This document shows, piece after piece, positions 19,714-27,923 of a stretch of 64,000 nt of DNA; within the stretch, counting starts at the first letter, position 1; each line of letters starts with the position of its first letter. The translations under genes and the position numbers were made by a program. Below the pieces are notes generated by a model that saw only the letters and a list, made by a program, of their open reading frames with translations, was not told the DNA's origin and did not search any database. Source of the stretch: Flavobacterium aquariorum (GTDB lineage: Bacteria; Bacteroidota; Bacteroidia; Flavobacteriales; Flavobacteriaceae); contig NZ_QKXH01000010.1 of the NCBI RefSeq assembly GCF_003254745.1, positions 62,001 to 126,000 of the forward strand, written 5' to 3'.

Positions 19714-20385
19714 TTATTTTGAAAAATAATTTTTATAATTGCTGGCATCAATTTTTTTTATAATTAAATTAGGACTTGTTCCGAAAACTATAGAACCACT
19801 AGGAATATCCGTATCTTTTATATATGAATTTGCTGAAATAATGACATTATCCCCTATTGTCGAATTTCCTAAAACCTTAGTATTAGACAACATTTTTACA
19901 TTTTCACCAAATACAGGAAAAATACCTTTATTATTTCCAACAGTACAGCCCTGATTAAAAGAAAAATAATTTTTGAAGATACCTCTGCCAATTACAGTTC
20001 CCAAAGGATGGTCCAAAAAGAAAATATCCGGAAGATTAACCTCATAAAATAAATCACAAGAATTTAACATTCGATTGAGATAATAAATTTTGTCACAAAC
20101 AGTTCTATTATCCACTGATGATATAAAAATCGTATTACTTAAATAATATAAAAAAATACACCATTGACCCGAGTGAAATGGGTTAAAAAAAGCGACATCA
20201 TTTTTACTATAATACTTATTGTTGGTATTTACAAAACAATACTCAGTTCTTGATTTAGTTTCGCTAAAAGAGTCAATAATGATGTTTTTCTCTGCATCAG
20301 TTAATTTAAACAATTTTAATTGGTTAAATAATAAATCTAAAATATAGTCATCTTCAAAATCGGATAGCATCATTTTATCTCGCAT
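19714..20385 (-). CDS. Left-handed beta-helix acyltransferase-like protein
   Basis: The protein has 223 residues. The C-terminal half contains hexapeptide-type repeats in PLGTVIGRGIFKNYF, NQGCTVGNN, GENVKMLSNTKVLGNSTIGDN and VIISANSYIKD. It ends with the IPSGSIVFGTSPNLII loop typical of serine-acetyltransferase-like and NeuO/sialate O-acetyltransferase-like enzymes. The N-terminal ~110 residues are not recognisable. The start may be the ATG at 20385 or one of the two at 20373 and 20370. Context suggests O- or N-acylation of a sugar in the repeat unit. Confidence 0.65.
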   Translation of the reverse strand: MRDKMMLSDFEDDYILDLLFNQLKLFKLTDAEKNIIIDSFSETKSRTEYCFVNTNNKYYSKNDVAFFNPFHSGQWCIFLYYLSNTIFISSVDNRTVCDKIYYLNRMLNSCDLFYEVNLPDIFFLDHPLGTVIGRGIFKNYFSFNQGCTVGNNKGIFPVFGENVKMLSNTKVLGNSTIGDNVIISANSYIKDTDIPSGSIVFGTSPNLIIKKIDASNYKNYFSK

Positions 20386-20413
20386 TTAATTTATTATTGC
20401 TGTCAAAAACTTT

Positions 20414-21445
20414 TTAATTGACATTCAATTTTTGCAAATTTATTTTGGCAATATAGATTGCAGTTCCTGTAGAACATTCATGTGAAGAATAATAGCTTAC
20501 CCATAAATAATCATCTTTAATAACCATTCCCGGATAAGAACAGTCTCCTCCGCTTTTAATTGTCAAAAGTCTTTTATACGTTTTAGTTACTATATCGAAC
20601 TGTCCTAACATGACCTGATTATTTTCTCTTCCTGAAATTATCATAAAATTATTTTTCGTAAATAGAAAATTAGGTCCCCCAAAATTTTGAATAGGAATTT
20701 CACTAGACCAGTCCCATTTGCCATTAAGGTCAAAAGTTCGTCCAATTAAAGCTGAGCCGTTATTTCTTCTTGCTAAAATAAAAAACTCCCCGTTGTTAGA
20801 AACTCTTAAAGTTGATTCGGTCGGCAAATTACTAATATCACTAAATGATTTAATGTTTTTAAAAAAGTTACCTTCATCACTTTGATATAAGTCGAATATT
20901 CCATTTCCATTATAACCAATGCTGTATGCTTTGCCATTGTACCAGGTAATTCGCCATGGCCAGGATTCATTTCCTGAAATTTTTGCAGTATTAAGTTTTA
21001 AATTGTCTAAAACGACATTTTTTAGATCACCCCATTGTCCCGAAGAAGAATATTTTGAATTATAATCAGTAAAAGAAGATATTTTTTTATTTTCATACTT
21101 AGAGCCATGGATATAAAGCATCAGTTTATCCTTGTTTATTGCAAATTTAGGGTCTCGTAAATCTGTCCCATCTACACTGAATTCTTTTGTAAAATTCCAA
21201 TTAAAGCCGTCTGGACTAACTAATAATTTAATCACGCCATCCTGACCATCAGCATGTCTATCTGATTCTCGAAATGCTAAAAAAAATTGATTATTAAAAT
21301 AAACTAAGTCTGTAAACGCTTGGTTTTTATCGCTTATATCGGTAACTCTTCGAATTAGAAGGTCATCATTATCATCTTCATCTTGAGAAGTACAAGAAGT
21401 ACAAAAAAGAAACCCGAAAATCAAACTTAGTAAAATTTTTTTCAT
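20414..21445 (-). CDS. Surface lipoprotein with sialidase-like beta-propeller features
   Basis: The 343-residue protein has a signal peptide ending in a lipobox-like CTSC with the lipidated Cys probably at 18. The following SQDEDDNDD is an acidic run resembling the Bacteroidota lipoprotein export signal for display on the outer surface. The mature part looks like a multi-bladed propeller: FFLAFRESDRHADG, LLVSPDGFNWNFTKEF, TDLRDPKFAINKDKLMLYIH and ESTLRVSNNGEFFILARR. The FRES and S-x-D-G-x-x-W blocks recall the BNR-type repeats of sialidases. It sits directly after pseI, which is unusual for a cell-surface protein. Catalytic activity is unproven. Confidence 0.6.
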   Translation of the reverse strand: MKKILLSLIFGFLFCTSCTSQDEDDNDDLLIRRVTDISDKNQAFTDLVYFNNQFFLAFRESDRHADGQDGVIKLLVSPDGFNWNFTKEFSVDGTDLRDPKFAINKDKLMLYIHGSKYENKKISSFTDYNSKYSSSGQWGDLKNVVLDNLKLNTAKISGNESWPWRITWYNGKAYSIGYNGNGIFDLYQSDEGNFFKNIKSFSDISNLPTESTLRVSNNGEFFILARRNNGSALIGRTFDLNGKWDWSSEIPIQNFGGPNFLFTKNNFMIISGRENNQVMLGQFDIVTKTYKRLLTIKSGGDCSYPGMVIKDDYLWVSYYSSHECSTGTAIYIAKINLQKLNVN

Positions 21446-21449
21446 AAAA

Positions 21450-22487
21450 TTAGTTTATATGGTCCCACTTTAATGCGTCTCCCTTTTCCAGATCAAAAGT
21501 AACTTTTTTACCTAGAATATCCTTAAAAAATTTTGGATGCATACCAAAACCAGGTCTGATAGATCTAACGTTTTCCTCTGTAATTACATCCCCTGCTTTT
21601 ATATCCTGAACAACATATAATGATCTGGAAAAATCTTTTCCCTGAGCTTGTTTTTCGGTTAATTTATAATCTATAACACCAATTGCACTTTCAGCCTCTC
21701 GAACAGCTTTTACCATTTCAGTAAATTCTTTTTCATTCATGGAAAAAGATGCATCAGGCCCTCCAATTGAACGATCTAAGATGAAATGTTTTTCTATCAT
21801 TTTTGCTCCTAAAACTGTAGCAACTATAGGAACTGTTGCTCCCATGGTATGATCTGACAAGCCACTGATTACATTATATCTTTGTTTCAAATCACTAATC
21901 ATCGCCATATTAGCCTCCTCAATGGGAGCAGGATAACTTGTGGTGCATTTTAATAAAACAATATCAAAATTGCCCATTCTTTTACAAGCATCCAAAGCCA
22001 ATTCTATATCTTCTTCTTCAGCTATACCAGTTGATATAATTACCGGCTTACCTTTTGAAGCAATATATTCTATTAATGGTATGTCTGTAATTTCTAAAGA
22101 TGCAATTTTATAAGCAGGCACATTTAAACCTTCTAATAAATCAACAGCCGTTTTATCAAATGGTGAAGAAAAACAAACGAGCCCCTCTTCTTTAGCTACT
22201 CTAAATAGTTCTTCATGCCAATCCCACGGAGTGTATGCTTCCTTGTATAATGCGTGTAAATTTTGCCCTTCCCATATTGTACCTTTAACAATAAAGTCTT
22301 CTTTTTCAGAATTTATAGTCATTGTATCTGCTGTATAAGTTTGTAATTTTATACAATCAGCTCCAGCTCTCTTAGCTGCTTTTATTGTTTCAATAGCAGT
22401 TTCAATACTACCATTATGATTGGCTGATAACTCTGCAATAATAAAAACAGGTGAATTATCATTGATATCTATATTACCGATTTTCAT
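21450..22487 (-). CDS. pseI: Pseudaminic acid synthase (NeuB family)
   Basis: PseI condenses the 2,4-diamido-2,4,6-trideoxyhexose released by PseG with phosphoenolpyruvate to form pseudaminic acid. It has 345 residues. The NeuB barrel is visible in FIIAELSANHNGS, ADCIKLQTYTADTMT, SPFDKTAVDLL, CTTSYPAP and SGLSDHTMG. IEKHFILDRSIGGPDASFSM is the form seen in PseI. A C-terminal antifreeze-like (SAF) domain contains SLYVVQDIKAGDVITEENVR and SIRPGFGMHPK. I prefer PseI over NeuB or LegI because pseB, C, F and G are upstream. It lies 8.3 kb from pseB instead of being contiguous. Confidence 0.93.
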   Translation of the reverse strand: MKIGNIDINDNSPVFIIAELSANHNGSIETAIETIKAAKRAGADCIKLQTYTADTMTINSEKEDFIVKGTIWEGQNLHALYKEAYTPWDWHEELFRVAKEEGLVCFSSPFDKTAVDLLEGLNVPAYKIASLEITDIPLIEYIASKGKPVIISTGIAEEEDIELALDACKRMGNFDIVLLKCTTSYPAPIEEANMAMISDLKQRYNVISGLSDHTMGATVPIVATVLGAKMIEKHFILDRSIGGPDASFSMNEKEFTEMVKAVREAESAIGVIDYKLTEKQAQGKDFSRSLYVVQDIKAGDVITEENVRSIRPGFGMHPKFFKDILGKKVTFDLEKGDALKWDHIN

Positions 22488-22490
22488 ATT

Positions 22491-23207
22491 TTAATTTATT
22501 GATCTGATTAAACAAAATGCCTCTGCAAAATAACTTCCTATTACAACACCCCATCTTTGAGCCTGAATTTTTAAGGCCTCTGGTGAACGAGGGTGTGGAT
22601 ATTTGCGGCGTTCAAATTCATAACTTTCCATTCCTTTAATCTTTGCATCAACATCTTCATCAGAAACACTAAAAAACAAGTTTGGCAGAAAATGTTTAGG
22701 ATCTGACGGAGATCGCCATTCCGTGCCTGAAGGCGTTTCAAAGGTTATTATTATTTTCACTTTTTCATCTTGCATTGGCCTGCAGGCTGTAATAACTGAT
22801 TCAAAAGTTCTTTGATGATCAATATTTACATCACCCCCGTGATGAGTAAAGATAACATCAGGATTAAATTGAGTTTTTTCTTTTTCAACAACTTTAACTA
22901 AATCTAACAAAGCAACCGAATCAAACCTATTATCCGGAAAATCATAAATACTTGTACTATGATAACCAATTGCTTTTTGTGCATTCTTGATATTTTCGCG
23001 GTGTGTTTTGAGTTGACTCTCCCACAATTGAACATCTCTGGTTTCAGAACGAGAAGTAATTCCCTCACCAAGAATTACAACATGTGTCTCAACATTATAT
23101 TCATTAATTAATTTATGAAATGTTGCTCCTAATCCTAATAATTCATCATCAGGATGTGCAACCACAATCATAATTTTTTTATTTTTTAAAGATTCTAACA
23201 TTGGCAT
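22491..23207 (-). CDS. PIG-L/LmbE family N-deacetylase
   Basis: PIG-L proteins remove acetyl groups from GlcNAc-type amines using zinc. The 238-residue protein has the motif VAHPDDELLGLG (16-27), with ligands His18 and Asp21 and the general base Asp20. The third ligand is His131 in HHGGDVNIDHQ. An ENIKNAQKAIG segment and PDNRFD complete the pattern. The start is ATG at 23207 or 23201. Either overlaps the formyltransferase-like gene by 23-29 bp, so the two are translationally linked. A deacetylase beside an acyl-group-transfer gene suggests exchange of an N-acetyl for another N-acyl group. Confidence 0.88.
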   Translation of the reverse strand: MPMLESLKNKKIMIVVAHPDDELLGLGATFHKLINEYNVETHVVILGEGITSRSETRDVQLWESQLKTHRENIKNAQKAIGYHSTSIYDFPDNRFDSVALLDLVKVVEKEKTQFNPDVIFTHHGGDVNIDHQRTFESVITACRPMQDEKVKIIITFETPSGTEWRSPSDPKHFLPNLFFSVSDEDVDAKIKGMESYEFERRKYPHPRSPEALKIQAQRWGVVIGSYFAEAFCLIRSIN

Positions 23208-23859
23208 CTATTATTTTTTTATTTGACTGAAAATTTGCATTCGTAAATTCTATTTTAAATTCAGACGTTTCTATAAAAGCATGCGGGTATCCTTCGCAAT
23301 CTAACATTCTTATGAAATCGTAAACTTTTTCTAAATCGGACAATACGGCTAAATTACCATCATCCGGCTTTCTTCTTTTAAACTCTGTAATTTCACCAGC
23401 CTGAGGAACAGGTGTAATATCCTCTTTAATAATTTTTCTGATCATTTGTTCAACAATTGAAACAGATCTCTCGAATATTTCTCTAGCCGTACCGTTTAAA
23501 CTAAGTTCTTCCTTCAGATAAATATCACCGGTATCAAGGCCTTGTTCCACCTTAATGGCAGAAATTTTTGTTTTTGTAAAACCTCTCTCTATTAAATTTT
23601 GCAAAGGACTTCCTCCTCTTCCAAAAGGCAAGTCAGTCATATGAAAAACTATACATTCATAATTTTCATAAATTTCACTAGGAATTATATATGACCAATG
23701 CGGAATAAAAATTTTTGTTGGATTAAAAGCCTTTAAAACATCTAGATTAAAATTATCCTTGGAATCTATTAATATCCAATTTCCACTATTATTTTCTCCT
23801 AAATTATTTAAAAGGCTTTTATGCCAGCTTTTTTCAGATAAGATTATGTATTTGTTCAT
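23179..23859 (-). CDS. Formyltransferase-fold protein acting on an amino sugar (predicted)
   Basis: The protein has 226 residues. The core matches the methionyl-tRNA/sugar formyltransferase fold that uses 10-formyl-tetrahydrofolate: the FHMTDLPFGRGGSPLQN loop at 72-88 and VEQGLDTGDIYL at 104-115, with His73 and Asp109 in the catalytic positions. In classical formyltransferases an Asn lies two residues before the His. Here that position is Val71, so catalysis may differ or rely on Asn88. The C-terminal part (about 165-226) is a short separate domain. The substrate is probably a nonulosonic-acid precursor, and the overlap with the deacetylase supports a paired role. Confidence 0.75.
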   Translation of the reverse strand: MNKYIILSEKSWHKSLLNNLGENNSGNWILIDSKDNFNLDVLKAFNPTKIFIPHWSYIIPSEIYENYECIVFHMTDLPFGRGGSPLQNLIERGFTKTKISAIKVEQGLDTGDIYLKEELSLNGTAREIFERSVSIVEQMIRKIIKEDITPVPQAGEITEFKRRKPDDGNLAVLSDLEKVYDFIRMLDCEGYPHAFIETSEFKIEFTNANFQSNKKIIDANVRIFKK

Positions 23860-23870
23860 AAAAATATTTA

Positions 23871-24818
23871 TTACTCAATGTATTCGCTAAATCCTTTATA
23901 TAATTTTTTACCAATTGAATTAGCAGAATAATTAGAAATTGGGATATTAAGTTTGTCTTCAATTGACCATTCCATATCTTTAAAACCAAACAAATGTCTA
24001 AAACGAATTGTGCTGGAAAATCTTGGATTAATTTCAAAAACAACAGGCCCTTTAGATGTTAATCGGAGTTGCACATTAATACTTCCAACCAAAGATAATT
24101 TTTCGGCAATTTTAAAAAGTAAATTATCAATTTCAGAGTTATCAACTACTTCACCATAACCAGTTTGACTTCCCATTAATTCTCTTTTAATTATAATTGT
24201 TCTAATAATTCCATTTTTGCTTCTAAATAATCCGCAAGTGTATTCACCATTATCACCATCTAAAAATTCCTGAACAATAAAATCAGGATTATTCCTTTTA
24301 AGAGAAAGAAAAGTATCAAAATCATGTACAATACTAACATCTGAACTTCCTGATCCTGTTCTGGATTTCAGAATTACTGGAAAATTTTTGAGTAAATCAA
24401 CTTTTTCTATTGACTCAGTAATTGGAAATGGAAGATTGTTAATTTTTAAAAAATTTGCTGTTTCTAATTTGTCAAATCCGATTTGAAGAGCTAAATCCGA
24501 TGCCAATATTAATTCTGCCTTATCTATTTTATTAATTTTTTCTTTAGAAAAAAATCGTAGTTCTGGTTCAGAAATTGGTATAATAAAATCGATGTCATTT
24601 TCTTTTACGAATTTTTCTAAACTATCAATGTAATTTAAATCATTATATTTTAGGCCTAAAAAAAAATTAGGATAAATAAATTTCGCCGCATTTTTATCTG
24701 ATATATCGCAACCATATAGGTTATGGACAAGACTATATTCATTAAGAATTTTACCAATGCTTTGTCCTATATCACCTCCACAACCAGTCACTAATATATT
24801 TAATTTGTCTTTAATCAT
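23871..24818 (-). CDS. ATP-grasp ligase (carbamoyl-phosphate-synthase-like)
   Basis: The 315-residue protein starts with a pre-ATP-grasp Rossmann-like unit, ILVTGCGGDIGQSIGKIL (8-25). The ATP-grasp fold follows: VILKSRTGSGSSDVSIV (148-164) with the nucleotide-binding Lys151, IVQEFLDGDNGEYTCG (181-196) with Glu184, and the metal site GPVVFEINPRFSST (257-270) with Glu262 and Asn264. Such enzymes join a carboxylate to an amine or thiol through an acyl-phosphate. Lying between a formyltransferase-like gene and a phosphoesterase in a pseudaminic-acid island, it may attach an unusual acyl or amino-acid group. The substrate is unknown. Confidence 0.8.
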   Translation of the reverse strand: MIKDKLNILVTGCGGDIGQSIGKILNEYSLVHNLYGCDISDKNAAKFIYPNFFLGLKYNDLNYIDSLEKFVKENDIDFIIPISEPELRFFSKEKINKIDKAELILASDLALQIGFDKLETANFLKINNLPFPITESIEKVDLLKNFPVILKSRTGSGSSDVSIVHDFDTFLSLKRNNPDFIVQEFLDGDNGEYTCGLFRSKNGIIRTIIIKRELMGSQTGYGEVVDNSEIDNLLFKIAEKLSLVGSINVQLRLTSKGPVVFEINPRFSSTIRFRHLFGFKDMEWSIEDKLNIPISNYSANSIGKKLYKGFSEYIE

Positions 24819-24857
24819 AAATTTTTAATTATTATTTTTATAATAGTATGACTACTA

Positions 24858-25553
24858 TTATCTTGTCAATATTTTTACCGAATAACCTGCCTTCATTTCT
24901 ATCGACTTAATTTCCTCGATTAATTTAGTTGTATCGTAAGAACTGATTTTTGTTTCGTAGCTTTTATTAGATGTATTAATTACTACCCAATATGCATTCC
25001 CGCCTTTTTGTCTTGATTGTCCAACAGATCCGCAATTAATTAAGGTAGTGTTTTTACATCTGTATGAAAATGCATAATGAGAATGACCAATTAGTACAAA
25101 ATCATGGTTTTCTGAATTACATCTTTCTAATTGTGATATTGGAGCATCTGGATAAATATATTCATCAATACTGGATGTACTTCCATGATTCAATTGAAAA
25201 GATACTTGATCGATAGTAATTGATTTCTGTTTTGGTAGAGAAAACAGCCTATTCAGTGTGTTTGAATCAAGGTTATTCAATGCATATTCATGCCCTCTTC
25301 CGTATTTTTCAATTAATAATTCTGAATCAATTTTATTTTCATATAAATCCTGTAAAATTACTTCATGATTGCCTTTAATCAGCTCATAATCCCACTCTGA
25401 AAGCATCTGTAAAACTTTTTCCGGATGGTAATAATAACCAACTATATCTCCTAAAACAAAAATTTTACTCACTCCTATTTCCCTGGCTTCTTTTAATACA
25501 CTTTCCAGAGCATAGTGATTACCATGTATATCCGAAATAACTGCTATTTTCAT
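24858..25553 (-). CDS. Calcineurin-like metallophosphoesterase (YfcE/MJ0936-like)
   Basis: The 231-residue protein has the dimetal motifs in order: SDIHGNH (7-13) with Asp8 and His10, VLGDIVGYYYHP with Asp36, KGNHEVIL with Asn62 and His63, LNHGSTS, and IGHSHYAF near 155-162. NCGSVGQSRQKG follows. It resembles small phosphodiesterases of the YfcE group. The PseI route releases no sugar phosphate that would need it, so its role here is open; it might cleave a nucleotide or phosphoester of an acyl donor. Its ATG overlaps the SDR stop as ATGA at 25550-25553. Confidence 0.85.
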   Translation of the reverse strand: MKIAVISDIHGNHYALESVLKEAREIGVSKIFVLGDIVGYYYHPEKVLQMLSEWDYELIKGNHEVILQDLYENKIDSELLIEKYGRGHEYALNNLDSNTLNRLFSLPKQKSITIDQVSFQLNHGSTSSIDEYIYPDAPISQLERCNSENHDFVLIGHSHYAFSYRCKNTTLINCGSVGQSRQKGGNAYWVVINTSNKSYETKISSYDTTKLIEEIKSIEMKAGYSVKILTR

Positions 25554-26236
25554 GAGTAAAAATTAATTGTATCAAATATTTTTTCAGCAGCTTCTTCCGG
25601 CTTTACAAGTTTATCTTCTTCTTTTAAGGAACTAAAATACTTATTTTCAGGAAATTCATTTTTCCTGATATCTAATTGCATTTTAGTATCAAGGACTCCC
25701 GGATCAACACTATACAACTTTAAGCTTTTATTATTTAAATTCTCCTCTTCTAAAACTTTAAAAAACATTTTCATGTATGCTTTTGAGGAGCAATATAAAG
25801 ACCAATATTCTATCGGATTATTTCCTGCTCCGGAAGTTACATTAATCAAAATAGTTTTATTATTGTAAAAATTAGACAGTAATTCATTAATAAAATTTAC
25901 GGGATAATTAATATTAATATTGATTGAGGAGTAAATTTCATTGTTTTTAAAATTACCAATTTTATTAATTGGTAAAATTACTCCCGCATTATTAAAATAA
26001 TAAATAATTGAATCTTGATTTATTTCCTTTTTTAATATTTCAATAACTGCTGTAGAAAATGGCTCAGATAAATCGGTCTTAATTAATAATAATTTATTAG
26101 AATCAATTTCTTTATGATCTTCGTGTAGTGATCTGGAAATAGAAATAATTCTCGAATTCTTATCATTTAATGCAAGATCCACAAACGACTTACCAAGACC
26201 TCTGTTTGTACCAGTGATAATTACTATTTTTTTCAA
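25550..26236 (-). CDS. Classical short-chain dehydrogenase/reductase
   Basis: The 228-residue classical SDR has the cofactor loop TGTNRGLGKSF (8-18), FNNAGVILPI (81-90), and the catalytic Ser135 with Y148-x3-K152 in LYCSSKAYM. It resembles sepiapterin- or benzil-reductase-like SDRs more than the extended sugar-nucleotide type, so a small acyl or keto substrate is as likely as a sugar. The only usable start is TTG at 26236, directly after an in-frame TAG. It is translationally coupled to the metallophosphoesterase. It could make the hydroxyacyl group that the ATP-grasp enzyme then attaches, which is speculation. Confidence 0.8.
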   Translation of the reverse strand: MKKIVIITGTNRGLGKSFVDLALNDKNSRIISISRSLHEDHKEIDSNKLLLIKTDLSEPFSTAVIEILKKEINQDSIIYYFNNAGVILPINKIGNFKNNEIYSSINININYPVNFINELLSNFYNNKTILINVTSGAGNNPIEYWSLYCSSKAYMKMFFKVLEEENLNNKSLKLYSVDPGVLDTKMQLDIRKNEFPENKYFSSLKEEDKLVKPEEAAEKIFDTINFYS

Positions 26237-26256
26237 CTATTCAAATCTTATTTTCA

Positions 26257-26913
26257 TTAGTACAAGGTAATTTTATCCTTGTGCTTAAATGGATTTCCAA
26301 TTACAAAACTCTCTTCTTTTATATCCTTTGTTAAACAAGTTCCTATAGCAATAGTACTATTCCTCCCTATTGTTATATTATTTGCAATTGTTGAGCTGGT
26401 ACCAATAAATGACAGCTCGCCAACATTTATAAAGCCACTTAAACATACACCGGGAGCAATATATGTACACTTACCAATATATGTATCATGAGCAACAATG
26501 GTTGAGTTTAGAATTATTGAACCATCTTCGATTACAACACCCTGATCTATATTACAAAGAGGATAAATAATAACACCCTTTCCTATTTTGGCATTTTTAC
26601 TTACATAAGCTGTTGGATGAATAAAGCTAAAAATGTTATATTGTTTTTCGATTAAATAGTTTAAGATATCATATTTTAAGTTTTTACTGAGATAACCTAA
26701 AGTTGGTATAAAATGTAATTGCTTAAAAGCTTCTAATTTAAAATCATTAAATTTATATCTTCTTTCATTGCCGGTGCCAATGAGATCATCAGCGAAAATA
26801 TAAATATTCTCTTCTTTATAATTGTTTTCTAGTAATGTATTATACAACTGTTTTCCAACGCTTCCAAAACCAATTAGACCTATTTTAATATCATCATAAC
26901 TCATAGAATACAT
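26257..26913 (-). CDS. PglD/NeuD-like sugar acyltransferase
   Basis: The 218-residue protein has an N-terminal Rossmann-like unit, IGLIGFGSVGKQL (10-22), followed by a left-handed beta-helix of hexapeptide repeats from about residue 100. Examples are SKNAKIGKGVIIYPL, IEDGSIILNSTIV and GELSFIGTSSTIANN. It ends with the KEESFVIGNPFKHK loop. This is the architecture of PglD, which N-acetylates UDP-4-amino sugars, and of NeuD. It follows pseG directly and overlaps it by 20 bp (ATG 26913) or 11 bp (ATG 26904). With no GNAT-type PseH visible, it is the best candidate for 4-N-acylation. Confidence 0.8.
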   Translation of the reverse strand: MYSMSYDDIKIGLIGFGSVGKQLYNTLLENNYKEENIYIFADDLIGTGNERRYKFNDFKLEAFKQLHFIPTLGYLSKNLKYDILNYLIEKQYNIFSFIHPTAYVSKNAKIGKGVIIYPLCNIDQGVVIEDGSIILNSTIVAHDTYIGKCTYIAPGVCLSGFINVGELSFIGTSSTIANNITIGRNSTIAIGTCLTKDIKEESFVIGNPFKHKDKITLY

Positions 26914-27874
26914 TTTTTAAATTCGCGTACTGTTGATAATTATATATCTTTTTTTGATTTTCTATTAGAAAGTCAGAAGACTTTACTTCCTCTATTTTTT
27001 CTTTAAATAAATCAAAATTGAGGTTTCTATAATCTCCAATTCCAATTGCCAAGTTATTATCAACAAAATAATTATAAGGTTGAATCTGGTTATCAGCAAA
27101 AAAACCTGTTATAATTTTGCTACCGATACAGGCTGTTTCATTCAATAAGCTACTTGCAGGAACAATATTTATATCTGAACTAGCTATCAACATTGCAACT
27201 TCATTAGCACTTATATTTTTATGAATTTTTAAATTTTTAAATTTTTCCAAGCTAGGATAAAACTTATAGGCATCTCCTATCAATAAATTAATTTCAGAAA
27301 AAGAATTTAGTTCAGATAAAAACCCTAAAACTTTTTCGGAAATATTAAAAAAATCGGCTCCCCCAAATGATAGGAATATTTTATTCGGAATTTTTTTTAT
27401 TTGCCTATATTCTCTATTAAAAAATTCTTCTCTTAATAAAGCATAATCAGTTCCTAAATATAATTTAGTATACTTTTCTTTTTTAAATGAATTAGGTGTA
27501 AAACCCGGTATATTATTAATTAATGCATCACAAATATAATTTTTATCATTATGATCATCTATATAAATTAATTTACATCCTTTACTTTTAATTTTTATTT
27601 GATATTCTGATTCAAAAAAGTAATTATCTAAAACAACAATATCATCTTTATCTAAATAATCGAGAAACTCGTTATAGTGATTATCATTATCACTAAGTTC
27701 GATTAAACTATTACAAATTTTATTAATTTCTTTTCGTTGATAATCTGTTGGTTTTTGGGTTGCATATACACAATTGAATTCTTTATTGATCAAGGCGGCA
27801 AGCCCTAAAGTTCTAACAAAGTGACCATATCCAATTTCTGAATTACCATCTGATCTAAAAATTACTCTCTTCAT
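26894..27874 (-). CDS. pseG: UDP-2,4-diamido-2,4,6-trideoxy-beta-L-altropyranose hydrolase
   Basis: PseG releases UDP from the diacylated altrose intermediate to give the free sugar for PseI. It is a GT-B-fold, MurG-like enzyme of 326 residues. It has the N-terminal motif RSDGNSEIGYGHFVR (7-21) with the catalytic His18, IDDHNDKNY near 125-133, FLSFGGADFFN near 177-187, and a late SSLLNETACIGSK region that binds the nucleotide. Its upstream neighbours are pseF, pseC and pseB. Several Pse loci encode PseG and PseH as a fusion or neighbours, but here no PseH domain is attached. Confidence 0.9.
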   Translation of the reverse strand: MKRVIFRSDGNSEIGYGHFVRTLGLAALINKEFNCVYATQKPTDYQRKEINKICNSLIELSDNDNHYNEFLDYLDKDDIVVLDNYFFESEYQIKIKSKGCKLIYIDDHNDKNYICDALINNIPGFTPNSFKKEKYTKLYLGTDYALLREEFFNREYRQIKKIPNKIFLSFGGADFFNISEKVLGFLSELNSFSEINLLIGDAYKFYPSLEKFKNLKIHKNISANEVAMLIASSDINIVPASSLLNETACIGSKIITGFFADNQIQPYNYFVDNNLAIGIGDYRNLNFDLFKEKIEEVKSSDFLIENQKKIYNYQQYANLKNVFYEL

Positions 27875-27923
27875 TGCAATTGATTGTGAATTAAGTGAAA
27901 AAATACACCACTACAGTTCATAT

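Noticed and set aside
21450-22487. Sialic acid (NeuB) or legionaminic acid (LegI) synthase
   Set aside because: The complete pseB-C-F-G set upstream and the RSIGGPDASFSM form favour pseudaminic acid synthase.
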